The notes under the pieces were generated by a model, which saw nothing but the letters and a program-made list of their open reading frames with translations, searched no databases and was not told the DNA's origin. The translations under genes and the position numbers were made by a program. Below, one piece after another: positions 8,201 through 13,968 of a DNA stretch of 13,968 bases; the stretch's first letter is position 1, and each line of letters opens with the position of its first letter. The stretch spans positions 1 to 13,968 of the forward strand of contig CAZGQY010000112.1 of assembly GCA_964528035.1 (NCBI GenBank), read 5' to 3'. This DNA comes from CAZGQY01 sp964528035 (GTDB lineage: Bacteria > Pseudomonadota > Gammaproteobacteria > Methylococcales > UBA1147).

Positions 8201-8229
8201 TTAACATGTTTTGTCGGTTTGGATATAAT
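8201..8229 (+). promoter_or_regulatory. Near-consensus sigma70 promoter with no same-strand gene behind it
   Basis: TTAACA (8201-8206, five of six), a 17-base spacer, and TATAAT (8224-8229, exact). Transcription would begin near 8236 and run into the 3' end of maf in antisense. The next plus-strand gene is yceD, nearly 800 bases away and with its own promoter. The product could be a small RNA, an antisense RNA to maf, or an mRNA for the 21-codon frame at 8257-8322. Confidence 0.55.
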
Positions 8230-8342
8230 TTGTTTAGCCATACTGCAATTTTTGCCATGAAGAATATTCAGATTCGCAAAAAAATTGAGTTAAAACATTT
8301 GTGTATAGTTAACGACCAATGATCTGTTGAATGGACGTATCT

Positions 8343-8951
8343 TCAAAAAACACCGACTCCAAATTCTTCCATTAATTTCACCAGCAGAATAAGGGGTAGC
8401 CCAACCAATGCATTAGGGTCATTGCCTTCTATGCGATCAACCAAACTAATACCAAGGCCTTCAGACATAAAACTACCCGCACAATTCAGTGGTTTTTCTA
8501 ACTCTATGTAACGTTCAATTTGCCGCCTTTGTAAAGTTTTGAAATAAACATGGCATATATCGAGCTCGGTGCGTGGATATTTGCCACCAGGGTTTAGCAG
8601 GCTGACTGCGGTATAAAAGCTAACCCGGTTCCCGGAAGCATTAAGTAATTGTTGTATTGCGTTTTGTTCATTGCCCGGTTTTTCCAATCTTATTGTTCCG
8701 CACATTGCCACTTGGTCCGATCCTATGATCCAATGTCCAGGATGGTTATGGCAGACAGAATGTGCTTTTTGTGCGGCTAAACGCAGAGCTAAATTTTCAG
8801 GAGATTCATGCTGATGCGGTGTTTCATCGATATCCGGTGATATACTGTCAAACTCACTGGTAATTTTTGCGAGTAACAATTGGCGAAAACTGGAACTGGA
8901 TGCGAGCAAAACAGGTGAAAATGGGATGGGTTTTAGCGTTTTTTTTTGCAA
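8343..8951 (-). CDS. yceF: Maf/YceF nucleotide pyrophosphatase
   Basis: A Maf-family nucleoside-triphosphate pyrophosphatase, cytoplasmic, thought to remove modified nucleotides; the E. coli YceF branch prefers 7-methyl-GTP. Up to 202 residues (family about 194). Motifs, numbered from the TTG at 8951: LLASSSSFRQLLL (15-27, Arg23), DETP (42-45), GSDQ (77-80, with the probable catalytic Asp79), CAGSFMSEGLGI (157-168), and IEGNDPNALVGLPL (174-187). These match YceF better than YhdE or Bacillus Maf. The start is uncertain. There is no ATG between the upstream in-frame stop and the LLAS motif, so initiation must use TTG (8951, or codon 15) or another rare codon, and no Shine-Dalgarno sequence precedes 8951. 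The divergent placement against yceD matches E. coli. Confidence 0.92.
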   Translation of the reverse strand: MQKKTLKPIPFSPVLLASSSSFRQLLLAKITSEFDSISPDIDETPHQHESPENLALRLAAQKAHSVCHNHPGHWIIGSDQVAMCGTIRLEKPGNEQNAIQQLLNASGNRVSFYTAVSLLNPGGKYPRTELDICHVYFKTLQRRQIERYIELEKPLNCAGSFMSEGLGISLVDRIEGNDPNALVGLPLILLVKLMEEFGVGVF

Positions 8952-8977
8952 AATGGTTCTGGTAGCTAGAGATAATT

Positions 8978-9007
8978 TTGACAGTATTTCTAAATTCTCG
9001 CTATCAT
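8978..9007 (+). promoter_or_regulatory. Strong sigma70 promoter of the yceD-rpmF cluster
   Basis: TTGACA (8978-8983, exact), an 18-base spacer, and TATCAT (9002-9007, five of six). Transcription should begin near 9013-9015, only 2-4 bases before the yceD ATG at 9017. The same TTG can be read as an upstream in-frame start codon for yceD. Its use as a -35 box argues against that longer reading. Confidence 0.7.
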
Positions 9008-9016
9008 TCTACAGTT

Positions 9017-9514
9017 ATGTCGGATCGAGCGCCTGAATTTATAGATCCTGTTTCGCTTTCTGCACGGGGTTTATCTTACCAGGGAGATAAACCGCTATCG
9101 TGTATGCAACGGTTATGTGATTCGTTGTCGGATTGCGGCGGGAGTGCTCGATATGAACTGGAATTTTTACAGGAAGGGCGGTTGCATGTGATTCACGGTC
9201 GAATCAAAGCGAAGCTCGTGTTGCAATGTCAGAATTGTTTAGAAGAATTGATTTTGACTGTAGACTCGCAATTGAAACTGGGTGCTGTGAGGACGCTCGA
9301 AGAAGTTTCTCGTTTGTCGGATGCGTATGAACCCCTGCTGATGCAGGATCGAAAGATAGCGTTGAAAGACATAATCGAGGAGGAATTATTATTGGCATTG
9401 CCAATAATACCAAAGCACGAGTATTGCGGGATTGACCGACAGGACTTCACGGCAACGGATGAGAAACCGAACCCTTTTTCGATATTAGTTGATTTAAAAA
9501 AAGATTGGAGATAA
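9017..9514 (+). CDS. yceD: YceD family protein (DUF177)
   Basis: A 165-residue cytoplasmic protein of the DUF177/YceD family, almost always encoded just before rpmF. It is linked to rRNA or ribosome assembly, but the biochemical role is not settled. Visible family features are DPVSLSARGLSYQG (10-23), the CxxC pair CQNC (71-74), AYEPL (103-107), the acidic block DIIEEELLLALPIIPKH (118-134), and the KPNPFSIL end (150-157). E. coli YceD shares these at the same spacing. The frame stays open back to a TTG at 8978, but I start at the ATG at 9017. It aligns with the E. coli N-terminus, and the TTG lies in a -35 box. No Shine-Dalgarno sequence precedes the ATG, in keeping with a near-leaderless mRNA. 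The stop is 5 bases before rpmF. Confidence 0.93.
   Translation: MSDRAPEFIDPVSLSARGLSYQGDKPLSCMQRLCDSLSDCGGSARYELEFLQEGRLHVIHGRIKAKLVLQCQNCLEELILTVDSQLKLGAVRTLEEVSRLSDAYEPLLMQDRKIALKDIIEEELLLALPIIPKHEYCGIDRQDFTATDEKPNPFSILVDLKKDWR
9507..9510 (+). promoter_or_regulatory. RBS of rpmF
   Basis: GGAG lies inside the last codons of yceD, 9 bases before the rpmF ATG at 9520. It selects MAVQKHK as the start rather than an upstream in-frame TTG at 9505. Confidence 0.7.
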
Positions 9515-9519
9515 ATAGT

Positions 9520-9702
9520 ATGGCTGTTCAGAAACACAAAGTGACCCGAGCTAGACGAGGAACACGTCGTTCCCATGATTCCTTAAAACCTGCAGCGCTT
9601 TCTCAGGATGCGACGACGGGGGAAATGCATTTACGCCACCATGTGGCTCCAGATGGTTACTACAGAGGGCGAAAAGTCGTTTCTGTAGCTGAAGACGAAT
9701 AA
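9520..9702 (+). CDS. rpmF: 50S ribosomal protein L32
   Basis: The small basic protein bL32 of the large ribosomal subunit. It has 60 residues, a normal family length. The N-terminus MAVQKHKVTRARRGTRRSHD (1-20) and HLRHHVAPDGYYRGRKVV (37-54) are the family signatures. The zinc-binding cysteines of the C-plus paralogue are absent, as in E. coli, so this is the zinc-independent form rather than a damaged one. The acidic SVAEDE tail resembles Pseudomonas-type L32. The ATG at 9520 is supported by GGAG at 9507-9510. It is co-transcribed with yceD (5-base gap). A 258-base non-coding gap separates it from plsX. Confidence 0.98.
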   Translation: MAVQKHKVTRARRGTRRSHDSLKPAALSQDATTGEMHLRHHVAPDGYYRGRKVVSVAEDE

Positions 9703-9734
9703 GCAAGATAGTTCGATTGACGTTTGAATTTTGA

Positions 9735-9750
9735 CGATTATTTGTAATCG
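9735..9750 (+). repeat. Small hairpin after rpmF
   Basis: CGATTA (9735-9740), loop TTTG, TAATCG (9745-9750): an exact 6-bp stem 32 bases after the rpmF stop. No T-tract follows, so at most it is an mRNA 3'-end or processing structure. Confidence 0.3.
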
Positions 9751-9751
9751 C

Positions 9752-9785
9752 CCATGAAAACTTTTACTGTTTCATCGTGGTTTTT
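9752..9785 (+). terminator. Possible weak terminator between rpmF and plsX
   Basis: ATGAAA (9754-9759) pairs with TTTCAT (9770-9775) around a 10-base loop. CC (9752-9753) can pair with GG (9779-9780) across a 3-base bulge. Five T follow (9781-9785). The stem is AT-rich and bulged, so termination would be partial, perhaps letting L32 be made in excess of PlsX. Confidence 0.3.
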
Positions 9786-9960
9786 ACGACGGAAAGCCAG
9801 CAGATAATTGGTTTACGGGTTGATGCTGTCGCTTGCTTGATACGTCGTTTAAAGGGCTATTTTTACGGTCCTGAATAATTATAATTTAGACCCGAAATAC
9901 CAGATATACTGAATCGATATCCTTACTATGTATAACATTAACATCGGGCAGGACTAAAAT

Positions 9961-10989
9961 ATGAGCGTAGTACCAGTAATTGCTGTGGATGCCATGGGAG
10001 GGGATTTTGGCCCAAGCGTTACCGTTCCCGCAGCAGCCATCGCGTTGGAAGCGAACAAAGATTTGCAAATAATATTGGTGGGTGACGAAGACACGCTTTC
10101 ACAAGCGTTGCTAACACAGCCTGCATTCTTGAAGGAGCGCATACGGATTCATCACGCTTCTCAGCAGGTTGAAATGGATGAACAACCCGCAAAGGTGCTG
10201 AAAAACAAAAAGGACTCTTCCATGAGGGTCGCGATTAACCTGGTCAGAGATGATGAGGCGGGTGCCTGTGTAAGTGCTGGAAATACCGGAGCACTTATGG
10301 CAACCGCGCGATTTGTTCTCAAAATGATTCCCGGAATAGATCGACCTGCTATGATTGGTATTTTGCCTTCCATAAAGGGAATTACCCATGTACTGGATTT
10401 AGGTGCAAATGTTGATTGTACTGCCGAAAATTTGTTTCAATTTGCCGTTATGGGTTATGAGTTGGTTCGAGCGGTCGAGCATATAGACCATCCAACTGTT
10501 GGTTTGATGAATGTAGGTTCCGAAGAAATTAAAGGTAACATACAGGTTAAACAAGCATCCAAATTACTCGCGGATTCGCATTTAAATTATGCGGGTTATG
10601 TTGAGGGTGATGATATTTGTGCGGGTGATGTTGATATTGTTGTAGCCGATGGTTTTGTCGGAAATGTTGCATTGAAAGCCAGCGAAGGGATGGCGAAAAT
10701 GATCCGCTATGAGTTCAAGAAGGCATTCAGCAGGAATCTATTGAGCAAGATCGCCGGAATTATTGTGCTGCCTATCTTAAAGACTTTTACGCACCGATTT
10801 GACCCGAGTAAATATAATGGCGCAACGATGTTGGGGTTGCGTGGAATCGTCGTAAAAAGTCATGGGAGCTCAAGCTCAGTGGCCTTCGCAAACGCAATAA
10901 GAATCGCTGTACGTGAAGTTGAGCAGGATGTTCCGAAAAAAATAGGTGACTTGATAGAAAATATATTTTCGGAAAGGATCTCCGCGTGA
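9961..10989 (+). CDS. plsX: Phosphate acyltransferase PlsX
   Basis: Converts acyl-ACP and phosphate to acyl-phosphate, the donor for PlsY in phosphatidic acid synthesis; a peripheral, membrane-associated cytoplasmic enzyme. 342 residues against 356 in E. coli. Motifs: IAVDAMGGDFGP (7-18), ACVSAGNTGALMATARF (102-118), VLDLGANVDC (144-153) and GLMNVGSEEIKGN (181-193). The C-terminal part carries the family run NGATMLGLRGIVVKSHGSSS. The ATG at 9961 has AGGA at 9950-9953, a 7-base spacing. An exact TATAAT occurs at 9880-9885 but lacks a convincing -35 box, so an own promoter is possible but not shown. fabH starts inside the plsX stop (4-base overlap), so the two are translationally coupled. Nothing is degenerate. 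Confidence 0.97.
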   Translation: MSVVPVIAVDAMGGDFGPSVTVPAAAIALEANKDLQIILVGDEDTLSQALLTQPAFLKERIRIHHASQQVEMDEQPAKVLKNKKDSSMRVAINLVRDDEAGACVSAGNTGALMATARFVLKMIPGIDRPAMIGILPSIKGITHVLDLGANVDCTAENLFQFAVMGYELVRAVEHIDHPTVGLMNVGSEEIKGNIQVKQASKLLADSHLNYAGYVEGDDICAGDVDIVVADGFVGNVALKASEGMAKMIRYEFKKAFSRNLLSKIAGIIVLPILKTFTHRFDPSKYNGATMLGLRGIVVKSHGSSSSVAFANAIRIAVREVEQDVPKKIGDLIENIFSERISA

Positions 10990-11948
10990 CAAGCTATTCA
11001 CGCATCATTGGAACAGGAGGTTATCTTCCTGAAAAAGTATTGACAAATAAAGATATTTCTCAAACTGTTGATACCTCTGATGAATGGATATTTGAACGAT
11101 CGGGTATTCGTAGTCGGCATATTGCAGCGGGCCACGAAACAGCGTCCAGTATGGCTGAAGTTTGTGCTCAGCAGGCTTTGTCGGCTGCGGATCTTGATGC
11201 CAATGAAATTGATCTGATTATCGTGGCGACCAGTACGCCGGATCGGATATTTCCCAGTACGGCGTGTTTGCTTCAGCAGCGGTTAAAAATACAACAGTGT
11301 GCAGCATTTGATATTCAAGCGGCGTGTTCGGGATTTATCTATGCTTTGTGTGTGGCTGATCAGTTCGTTCGGGCAGGGAGTGCAAAACACGTTCTGGTTG
11401 TTGGCAGTGAAATCAATTCAAGACTTATGGACTGGACTGACCGTACCACCTGCATTTTGTTTGGTGATGGTGCGGGCGCTGTCATATTGAAGGCTTCGGA
11501 AGAACCCGGAATATTGTCTACTCACATCCACGCTGACGGTCGCCATGAGAGTTTGTTGTATGTTCCCAATCCTCGTGCCAAGCCAGAACCAGAAGAAGAT
11601 CCTTATGTCGTTATGTCTGGCAATGATGTATTTAAAGTTGCGGTGAAAACATTGGGACGTATCGTCGATGAGACCCTGGCAGCAAATGGTATGCAGAAAT
11701 CTGACATAGATTGGTTGGTGCCACACCAGGCAAATATCCGTATAATTTCTGCCACCGCAAAGAAGCTGCAAATGTCGATGGATCATGTCATTGTAACGAT
11801 AGAACGTCAGGGAAACACTTCGTCGGCATCAGTACCTCTGGCACTGAATGAAGCAGTGACTGATGGTAGAATTCGCCCTGGACAGACAGTGCTGATGGAG
11901 GCTTTCGGTGGAGGGTTTGTGTGGGGTTCAGCGCTTTTTCAATATTAA
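10986..11948 (+). CDS. fabH: 3-oxoacyl-ACP synthase III (KAS III)
   Basis: Condenses acetyl-CoA with malonyl-ACP to start type II fatty-acid synthesis in the cytoplasm. 320 residues, a normal length. The catalytic triad is visible: Cys114 in QAACSGF (111-117), His247 in VPHQANIRI (245-253), and Asn277 in ERQGNTSSAS (273-282). The N-terminal SDEWIFERSGIRSRHIA (31-47) and C-terminal EAFGGGFVWGSAL (305-317) are family signatures. The GTG start at 10986 overlaps the plsX TGA, which fixes both the start and coupling. A 263-base gap follows before fabD, much longer than in E. coli, with hairpins but no T-tract terminator. Confidence 0.97.
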   Translation: MTSYSRIIGTGGYLPEKVLTNKDISQTVDTSDEWIFERSGIRSRHIAAGHETASSMAEVCAQQALSAADLDANEIDLIIVATSTPDRIFPSTACLLQQRLKIQQCAAFDIQAACSGFIYALCVADQFVRAGSAKHVLVVGSEINSRLMDWTDRTTCILFGDGAGAVILKASEEPGILSTHIHADGRHESLLYVPNPRAKPEPEEDPYVVMSGNDVFKVAVKTLGRIVDETLAANGMQKSDIDWLVPHQANIRIISATAKKLQMSMDHVIVTIERQGNTSSASVPLALNEAVTDGRIRPGQTVLMEAFGGGFVWGSALFQY

Positions 11949-11974
11949 ATACAATTTAGCTAAGCTTTATATTT

Positions 11975-12012
11975 TGGGGTATTGCTTCAATTATAAGTAG
12001 GGTTATGCCCCA
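11975..12012 (+). repeat. 8-bp inverted repeat after fabH
   Basis: TGGGGTAT (11975-11982) pairs with ATGCCCCA (12005-12012), including one G-T wobble, around a 22-base loop. It begins 27 bases after the fabH stop. GTTAAAAAAATT rather than a T-tract follows, so it does not look like a plus-strand terminator. It may be an mRNA-stabilising hairpin. Confidence 0.35.
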
Positions 12013-12028
12013 GTTAAAAAAATTCGCT

Positions 12029-12048
12029 ACCTGCCAGGTTAAATTAAC
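12029..12048. repeat. Two overlapping odd palindromes upstream of fabD
   Basis: ACCTGCCAGGT (12029-12039) and GTTAAATTAAC (12038-12048) are each exact 5-bp inverted repeats around a single central base, and they share two bases. They could be operator half-sites in the fabH-fabD gap. Neither matches a FadR or FabR operator that I can recall. Confidence 0.35.
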
Positions 12049-12106
12049 AGCTTGTTGTGTAAATTATTGATTATTGGGGGTGCTTAAAGCCAGCCGTATG
12101 AGCTCT

Positions 12107-12128
12107 TCTGCAACATTTTTATTGCAGA
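12107..12128 (+). repeat. 7-bp hairpin upstream of fabD
   Basis: TCTGCAA (12107-12113) and TTGCAGA (12122-12128) are exact complements around an 8-base AT-rich loop. They end 83 bases before the fabD ATG. No T-tract follows. A regulatory or mRNA-structure role is possible but unproved. Confidence 0.35.
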
Positions 12129-12211
12129 TGCCTAAACAATTAATAATCTACGCGCTGTGATTAAATTATGGCAAGTAGATACCTTTGTAGAACGTTTTAT
12201 ATAGTAATTTT

Positions 12212-13156
12212 ATGAAGCAATATAATAATATAGCTTTTACATTTCCAGGACAGGGATCACAATCACTGGGAATGCTTTCAGAACTTGCTGAATCTCATTC
12301 GGAAATAAAAGAAACTTTTCGAACAGCTTCAGAAGTATTGGGGTTGGATTTGTGGCAAATGCATAGCAATGGGTCTCCGGAAATTATTAACCAAACTGAA
12401 AATACTCAGCCGCTCATGTTATCTGCGGGTGTTGCTGTCTGGCGGGTTTGGTGCAAAATCAGCCCAATTAGACCCGGTTGGATGGCTGGGCACAGCTTGG
12501 GTGAATTTACAGCATTGGTTTGTGCTAATTCGTTGACATTCGAGGATGCTATTGCAATGGTACGGGAACGAGCACGACTTATGCAGCAAGCCGTCCCGGA
12601 GGGTGCAGGTGCTATGGCTGCGATCATAGGTCTTGAAGATCCACAAGTGGTGGCTATCTGTCGGGAAGTTGGCGAGAATGGAATTGTTGCGCCCGTGAAT
12701 TTTAATGCCCCGGGTCAGATCGTTATCGCTGGAGAGGTGGATGCAGTAAATCAGGCAATAGATGCTGCTAAACAGGCTGGAGCTCGACGTGCGGTTATTT
12801 TGCCTGTTAGCGTACCGTCACATTGTGTCCTGATGCAGTCAGCAGCTGAAGAGTTTTCTTCATATATAGAAAATATCAAGGTCGAATCTCCGGAGGTTCC
12901 TGTGATCCATAATGTTGATGTAGCGTCTCACGCTGCGGCTGATGTAATTCGCCATGTATTGGCAAAGCAGATGTATAATCCGGTTCGTTGGTCAGATGGG
13001 GTTAAGTTTATGAATGAGCAAGGGGTGAGTGCCTTTGTTGAGTGTGGGCCTGGAAAAATATTGAGTGGGCTAAATAAACGAATCGTGAAGGGCTGTGACG
13101 TACTTCCAGTAAATAATAATAAAACTTTGGCAACAGCAGTGGAGTTCATTCAGTGA
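12212..13156 (+). CDS. fabD: Malonyl-CoA:ACP transacylase
   Basis: Transfers malonyl from CoA to acyl carrier protein, supplying the extender unit for fatty-acid synthesis. 314 residues, similar to E. coli FabD at 309. Motifs: FPGQGSQ (11-17), nucleophile Ser95 in GHSLGE (93-98), Arg120, His204 in VSVPSHC (199-205), and Gln253 in KQMYNPV (252-258). Each is the E. coli position plus three. The ATG at 12212 aligns with family N-termini, but the preceding bases (TATAGTAATTTT) contain no Shine-Dalgarno sequence. Translation may therefore be weak or driven by an unstructured AT-rich leader. Its stop overlaps the fabG GTG by 4 bases. The 263-base gap from fabH suggests its own transcription start, but I could not find a promoter with both boxes in good shape. 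Confidence 0.97.
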   Translation: MKQYNNIAFTFPGQGSQSLGMLSELAESHSEIKETFRTASEVLGLDLWQMHSNGSPEIINQTENTQPLMLSAGVAVWRVWCKISPIRPGWMAGHSLGEFTALVCANSLTFEDAIAMVRERARLMQQAVPEGAGAMAAIIGLEDPQVVAICREVGENGIVAPVNFNAPGQIVIAGEVDAVNQAIDAAKQAGARRAVILPVSVPSHCVLMQSAAEEFSSYIENIKVESPEVPVIHNVDVASHAAADVIRHVLAKQMYNPVRWSDGVKFMNEQGVSAFVECGPGKILSGLNKRIVKGCDVLPVNNNKTLATAVEFIQ

Positions 13157-13893
13157 CGGGTCAAATTACTCTGGTAACTGGTGCAAGTCGTGGGATTGGA
13201 CGTGCGATCGCTTTACGTTTGGCAGAAGAATCCGGGAGTACAGTAATTGGTACAGCAACCACCTCGTCCGGTGCAGATTCCATTTCTGCCGCATTATCTG
13301 ATATCAGCGCTGACAGCTTCGGTTTGCAATTGGACGTCAGGCAGGCTCAGTCAATTGCCGATGTAATGAGTGAAATTAATTCGCGTGCAGCTGCACCGAC
13401 AATATTGATTAATAATGCGGGAATTACGCGGGATAATTTGTTGATGCGAATGAAAGATGATGAATGGGAAGATATTATCAGTACTAACCTGACTTCGGTT
13501 TATCGAATGTCAAAAGCCTGTTTAAGAGGCATGATGAAGGCAAGGTTCGGGCGAATTGTGAATATTACTTCGGTAGTTGGTGCAACTGGAAATCCTGGTC
13601 AGGCAAATTATGCAGCCGCAAAAGCAGGTATTGTTGGTTTCACCAAGTCTATGGCTCGTGAAGTGGGTTCGAGAAATATTACTGTGAATTCAATTGCTCC
13701 CGGTTTCATTGATACAGATATGACCCGTGAATTACCTGAGGCACAAAAGAAGGCGTTAATTAGCTCTATTCCATTGGGCCGTTTGGGTAATGTTGAAGAA
13801 ATAGCACACGCGGTGGCTTTTCTGGTGAGTCCTGAGGCGGGTTATATAAGTGGAGAGACATTACATGTAAACGGTGGCATGTTTATGCCCTGA
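13153..13893 (+). CDS. fabG: 3-oxoacyl-ACP reductase
   Basis: NADPH-dependent reduction of 3-ketoacyl-ACP, the first reductive step of the elongation cycle; a cytoplasmic tetramer in the family. 246 residues, a normal length. The short-chain dehydrogenase features are complete: nucleotide-binding GASRGIG (10-16), NNAG (87-90), Asn112, and the catalytic Ser140, Tyr153 and Lys157 (NITSVVGATGNPGQANYAAAK, 137-157). PGFIDTDMT (183-191) and the C-terminal SGETLHVNGGMFMP are typical of FabG rather than other SDRs. The GTG at 13153 overlaps the fabD TGA, indicating translational coupling. It is probably the last gene of this coupled pair before acpP, which would lie just beyond the window. Confidence 0.97.
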   Translation: MTGQITLVTGASRGIGRAIALRLAEESGSTVIGTATTSSGADSISAALSDISADSFGLQLDVRQAQSIADVMSEINSRAAAPTILINNAGITRDNLLMRMKDDEWEDIISTNLTSVYRMSKACLRGMMKARFGRIVNITSVVGATGNPGQANYAAAKAGIVGFTKSMAREVGSRNITVNSIAPGFIDTDMTRELPEAQKKALISSIPLGRLGNVEEIAHAVAFLVSPEAGYISGETLHVNGGMFMP

Positions 13894-13936
13894 TATTTGT
13901 GTGATGGTTGCAGCTTAGGAGCGAGGTTTTAATAAT

Positions 13937-13968
13937 ATGGGAAAGATTGACGCAGGATTATTGTTTGT
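13937..13968 (+). other. Ambiguous right edge: partial CDS or acpP leader
   Basis: After fabG comes AGGAGCGAGG (13917-13926), 10 bases, and an ATG at 13937 that stays open to the window end (MGKIDAGLLF). This does not resemble the AcpP start (MSxIEERV), although acpP normally follows fabG. Alternatively, TTGACG at 13947-13952 may be the -35 box of an acpP promoter whose -10 lies just outside the window. Ten codons cannot decide. Confidence 0.3.

Larger units (their letters stand above)
8017..8342. other. 326-base intergenic region with palindromes and an orphan promoter
   Basis: This region lies upstream of the Uma2 gene and downstream of maf, both on the minus strand. I see no recognisable gene. 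It contains a 20-bp perfect palindrome, a 19-bp inverted repeat, and a rightward near-consensus promoter, listed separately. Two tiny plus-strand open frames exist, 8031-8117 (28 codons) and 8257-8322 (21 codons), both without a Shine-Dalgarno sequence. No T-tract terminator for maf could be identified. Confidence 0.6.

Noticed and set aside
9520..9702. L32 without zinc-binding cysteines as a possible defect
   Set aside because: The cysteine-free form is a normal variant, as in E. coli, and the protein is otherwise full length.
9754..9807. 17-codon frame starting ATG in the rpmF-plsX gap, as a leader peptide
   Set aside because: It has no Shine-Dalgarno sequence, no codon run typical of attenuation, and overlaps a hairpin that explains the symmetry better.

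Overview
This window looks like ordinary chromosome from a gammaproteobacterium of moderate GC content. The evidence is the gene order in the right half: maf/yceF divergent from yceD-rpmF-plsX-fabH-fabD-fabG, the classical enterobacterial and pseudomonad arrangement. It also carries a full-length HrpA helicase and a cysteine-free L32 ending like Pseudomonadales and Cellvibrionales versions. The genus cannot be fixed from sequence alone. No phage, IS element, CRISPR array, tRNA or rRNA was found.

Left part (1-7101): about 330 bases without a recognisable gene come first. Then a soluble GGDEF diguanylate cyclase (minus strand) lies divergent from hrpA, a 1.3-kb-codon DEAH-box RNA helicase. A 250-base gap leads to a two-gene unit: a secreted DUF4124-SLT lytic transglycosylase, followed two bases later by an HDOD signalling protein.

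Middle part (7102-8342): this is the accessory-looking stretch. It holds a lone Uma2-family (PD-(D/E)XK) gene on the minus strand with a good promoter and RBS. Behind it is a 326-base intergenic region with a 20-bp perfect palindrome, a 19-bp inverted repeat, and a near-consensus sigma70 promoter abutting that repeat. The promoter fires rightwards, where no same-strand gene exists until yceD.

Right part (8343-13968): maf/yceF on the minus strand, then the plus-strand block yceD, rpmF, plsX, fabH, fabD, fabG. It supplies ribosomal protein L32, the acyl-phosphate step of phospholipid synthesis (PlsX), and initiation (FabD, FabH) and the first reduction (FabG) of type II fatty-acid synthesis. 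plsX/fabH and fabD/fabG overlap by 4 bases. The rpmF-plsX and fabH-fabD gaps are about 260 bases each and contain hairpins, so the cluster may be split into three transcription units. The window ends 75 bases after fabG, where acpP would be expected; the sequence there is ambiguous.

I see no convincing novel multi-gene system. The points most worth a second look are the orphan promoter/palindrome region at 8133-8229, a strong promoter that would make the yceD mRNA almost leaderless, and the two enlarged gaps inside the fab cluster.
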